A DNA stretch of 5,307 bases from Fidelibacterota bacterium (lineage in GTDB: Bacteria > Fidelibacterota > UBA2242 > JAFGTP01). The position numbers and the translations under genes were made by a program. The stretch is taken from positions 1-5,307 of the forward strand of contig JAIPJV010000158.1 in NCBI GenBank assembly GCA_021734005.1. The letters run 5' to 3'. The notes beneath the pieces were generated by a model that saw nothing but the letters and a program-made list of their open reading frames with translations, searched no databases and had not been told where the DNA came from. Shown here piece after piece: positions 4,724 to 5,307 of the stretch (positions within the stretch are counted from its first letter, which is position 1; each line of letters starts with the position of its first letter).

Positions 4724-5307
4724 ATGAAAATTTTAGTAACAGGGGGCGCAGGATATATTGGCAGTCACACTTGTGTTGAATTACTTGAAAATGATCATGA
4801 TATTGTGGTTGTTGATAATCTTATCAATTCCAGCCGGGTTTCACTGGAGCGAGTCGAAAAAATCACAGGTAAACAAATTCCTTTTCACCAGGTTGATATA
4901 CTCGACAAAAAATCTCTCCATGAAGTTTTCAGCAAATATAATTTCGATGCAGTCATCCATTTTGCCGCACTTAAGGCCGTTGGCGAATCCGTTGAAAAAC
5001 CTTTACTATACTATCATAATAATGTTTCCGGCTCTTTGATTCTCTATGAGGTTATGCAGGAACACAATGTAAAGAATATTGTTTTCAGTTCTTCAGCAAC
5101 TGTGTATGGTGATCCTGATTCTGTTCCTATTAAAGAAGATTTTCCTGTTACTACAACCAATCCCTACGGTTCAACAAAACTAATGATGGAAACAATTCTC
5201 CAGGATCTACAAAATGCTGATCAGGACTGGAATGTTGCCCTTCTGAGATATTTTAATCCGATTGGTGCTCATCCCAGCGGATTGATTGGCGAGGATCCCA
5301 ATGGCAT
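4724..5307 (+). CDS. galE: UDP-glucose 4-epimerase, 3' end beyond window
   Basis: This NAD-dependent short-chain dehydrogenase/reductase-family enzyme interconverts UDP-glucose and UDP-galactose in the cytoplasm, for galactose use and surface polysaccharide synthesis. The 194 residues present cover the NAD-binding Rossmann half. They include GGAGYIG (7-13) for dinucleotide binding, VVVDNL (28-33), DILD (58-61), FAALKAVGESVEKP (80-93), the catalytic-loop FSSSATVYG with Ser124 (121-129), the YxxxK pair Tyr148/Lys152 in NPYGSTK, and RYFNPIGAHPSG (175-186) of the sugar-binding region. All expected residues are intact. About 140 residues should follow past the right edge, judging by the family's usual length near 335-340. 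It is divergent from fni, with a 132-bp shared promoter region. Confidence 0.97.
   Translation, partial: MKILVTGGAGYIGSHTCVELLENDHDIVVVDNLINSSRVSLERVEKITGKQIPFHQVDILDKKSLHEVFSKYNFDAVIHFAALKAVGESVEKPLLYYHNNVSGSLILYEVMQEHNVKNIVFSSSATVYGDPDSVPIKEDFPVTTTNPYGSTKLMMETILQDLQNADQDWNVALLRYFNPIGAHPSGLIGEDPNG

Noticed and set aside
4758..5039. 93-codon forward frame with a hydrophobic start
   Set aside because: It lies wholly within galE in another frame; galE is supported over its full length by motifs.

Overview
The window is AT-rich bacterial chromosomal DNA with one segment, 3355-3430, that is visibly richer in G+C. It shows a bacterial tRNA-Ala without an encoded CCA end, sigma70-like promoters, a type 2 (FMN-dependent) isopentenyl diphosphate isomerase, GalE, a membrane-anchored winged-helix regulator and probable selenocysteine use. 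The taxon cannot be fixed from sequence alone. The mixture would fit an uncultured, perhaps marine or anaerobic lineage outside the classical model phyla, but that is a guess.

Layout. Positions 1-132 look like the right-hand end of an IS21-type insertion sequence: the last codons of an IstB-like helper followed by three tandem TTGCAA-containing terminal repeats. Positions 133-485 are intergenic and hold an inverted repeat, a promoter with a perfect -35 box and a dyad just after it. Positions 486-1775 (+) encode a 429-residue regulator with an N-terminal winged-helix domain, one membrane helix and a large extracytoplasmic domain. Convergent to it on the minus strand are a GIY-YIG nuclease gene with a decayed tail (1809-2036) and, 5 nt upstream of that gene, an intact tRNA-Ala(GGC) (2042-2114). 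Behind the tRNA lies a second, truncated copy of the same tRNA with its own copy of the promoter (2203-2312). This copy is a tandem duplication whose 3' half has been replaced by a perfect hairpin.

The second half holds a probable minus-strand operon: fni (3548-4591), then 16 nt later a secreted metallophosphoesterase-fold protein (2425-3531). The second gene is the main result. A conventional reading begins only at 3315. The frame is in fact open back to an ATG with a good ribosome binding site at 3531, apart from one in-frame TGA at 3391-3393. That TGA falls on the second Cys of the family's conserved PCGC motif. Starting 13 nt after it is a GC-rich hairpin with a GGUCUG loop, very like the apical loop of the E. 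coli fdhF SECIS. The gene is best read as a 368-residue selenoprotein with Sec at residue 47. Divergent from fni, galE starts at 4724 and runs off the right edge.

The genes do not form one pathway. fni supplies isoprenoid precursors, galE supplies UDP-galactose for surface sugars, and the selenoprotein is predicted to be exported with a Cys-Gly-Sec redox- or metal-type motif.
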